Below are positions 21,690 to 21,935 of a DNA stretch of 21,935 bases, in pieces. The first letter of the stretch is position 1. Every line of letters begins with the position of its first letter. Both the position numbers and the translations under genes were made by a program. Under the pieces are notes generated by a model that searched no databases, was not told where the DNA came from, and saw only the letters and a list, made by a program, of their open reading frames with translations. Origin of the DNA: Bacillota bacterium (GTDB taxonomy: Bacteria; Bacillota; Clostridia; Lachnospirales; Lachnospiraceae); assembly GCA_023437365.1 (NCBI GenBank), contig JAEZGK010000026.1, forward strand, positions 1 through 21,935. Reading direction: 5' to 3'.

Positions 21690-21935
21690 TAGGTCAAGCC
21701 CTCGACCTATTAGTAACAGTCAGCTCCATACGTTACCGTACTTCCACCTCTGTCCTATCTACCTGTTAGTCTCTCAGGGGTCTTACTAGCTTATGCTATG
21801 GGATATCTCATCTTGAGGGGGGCTTCACGCTTAGATGCCTTCAGCGTTTATCCCTTCCAAACTTGGCTACTCGGCCATGCCATTGGTATGACAACCGATA
21901 CACCAGTGGTTCGTCCAACCCGGTCCTCTCGTACT
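21690..21935 (-). rRNA. 23S ribosomal RNA, 3' end (partial)
   Basis: The complement of this stretch is the conserved end of bacterial 23S rRNA: domain VI, including the sarcin-ricin loop AGTACGAGAGGACCGG at the right edge (complement of 21920-21935), and ending near ...GGGCTTGACCT. The gene continues beyond the window; the mature 3' end is estimated to within a few bases. The 57-base gap to tRNA-Asp has no 5S rRNA. Confidence 0.96.

Overview
The window looks like a chromosomal segment of a low-GC Gram-positive anaerobe, most likely a Clostridia/Lachnospiraceae-type Firmicute. This rests on strong GGAGG-type ribosome sites, TTGACA/TATAAT promoters, a small RelQ-type alarmone synthetase, a TalC-type transaldolase beside transketolase, LytTR/DUF3021 regulation of an ABC exporter, and a 23S-tRNA cluster. 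Assignment is from gene style and family recognition only; no database was searched.

Layout. Bases 1-127 are the right end of an IS3-family insertion sequence. Next, on the minus strand, come a RelQ-like (p)ppGpp synthetase and a coiled-coil/tail-anchored membrane protein. On the plus strand, a consensus promoter (1923-1952) drives a 31-codon leader ORF, an early hairpin, a strong intrinsic terminator with a possible antiterminator, and then two overlapping ABC half-exporters with the asymmetry of heterodimeric BmrCD/LmrCD-type drug pumps. I read this as a BmrB-like attenuation module. A strong terminator closes the operon at 5933-5980.

From 6275 to the end nearly everything is on the minus strand. 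In the direction of transcription (right to left), 10627-6275 holds an ABC ATPase, ABC-2 permease, LytTR regulator, DUF3021 membrane protein, ECF-like sigma factor, cysteine-poor carboxymuconolactone-decarboxylase-family protein and TfoX C-terminal-domain protein. A direct repeat at 10716-10746 is a candidate LytTR operator. Then come a GNAT acetyltransferase and a two-component system (response regulator, histidine kinase, small zinc ribbon). A transaldolase-transketolase pair represents the non-oxidative pentose phosphate pathway. A membrane GGDEF-EAL protein with a degenerate GGDEF site, probably a c-di-GMP phosphodiesterase, and a Sir2 deacylase follow.

The right end is the distal part of an rRNA operon transcribed leftward: the 3' end of 23S, then tRNA-Asp, Val, Thr, Tyr, fMet, Phe and Lys, ending in a clear terminator at 20468-20494. 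No 5S rRNA lies between 23S and the terminator. Between tRNA-Val and tRNA-Thr is the most unusual structure of the window: three 98-bp tandem units plus a partial fourth. Each starts with the first 16-17 nt of tRNA-Thr and looks like a tRNA-Thr 5' part split in the D-loop by a 31-bp palindromic insert.
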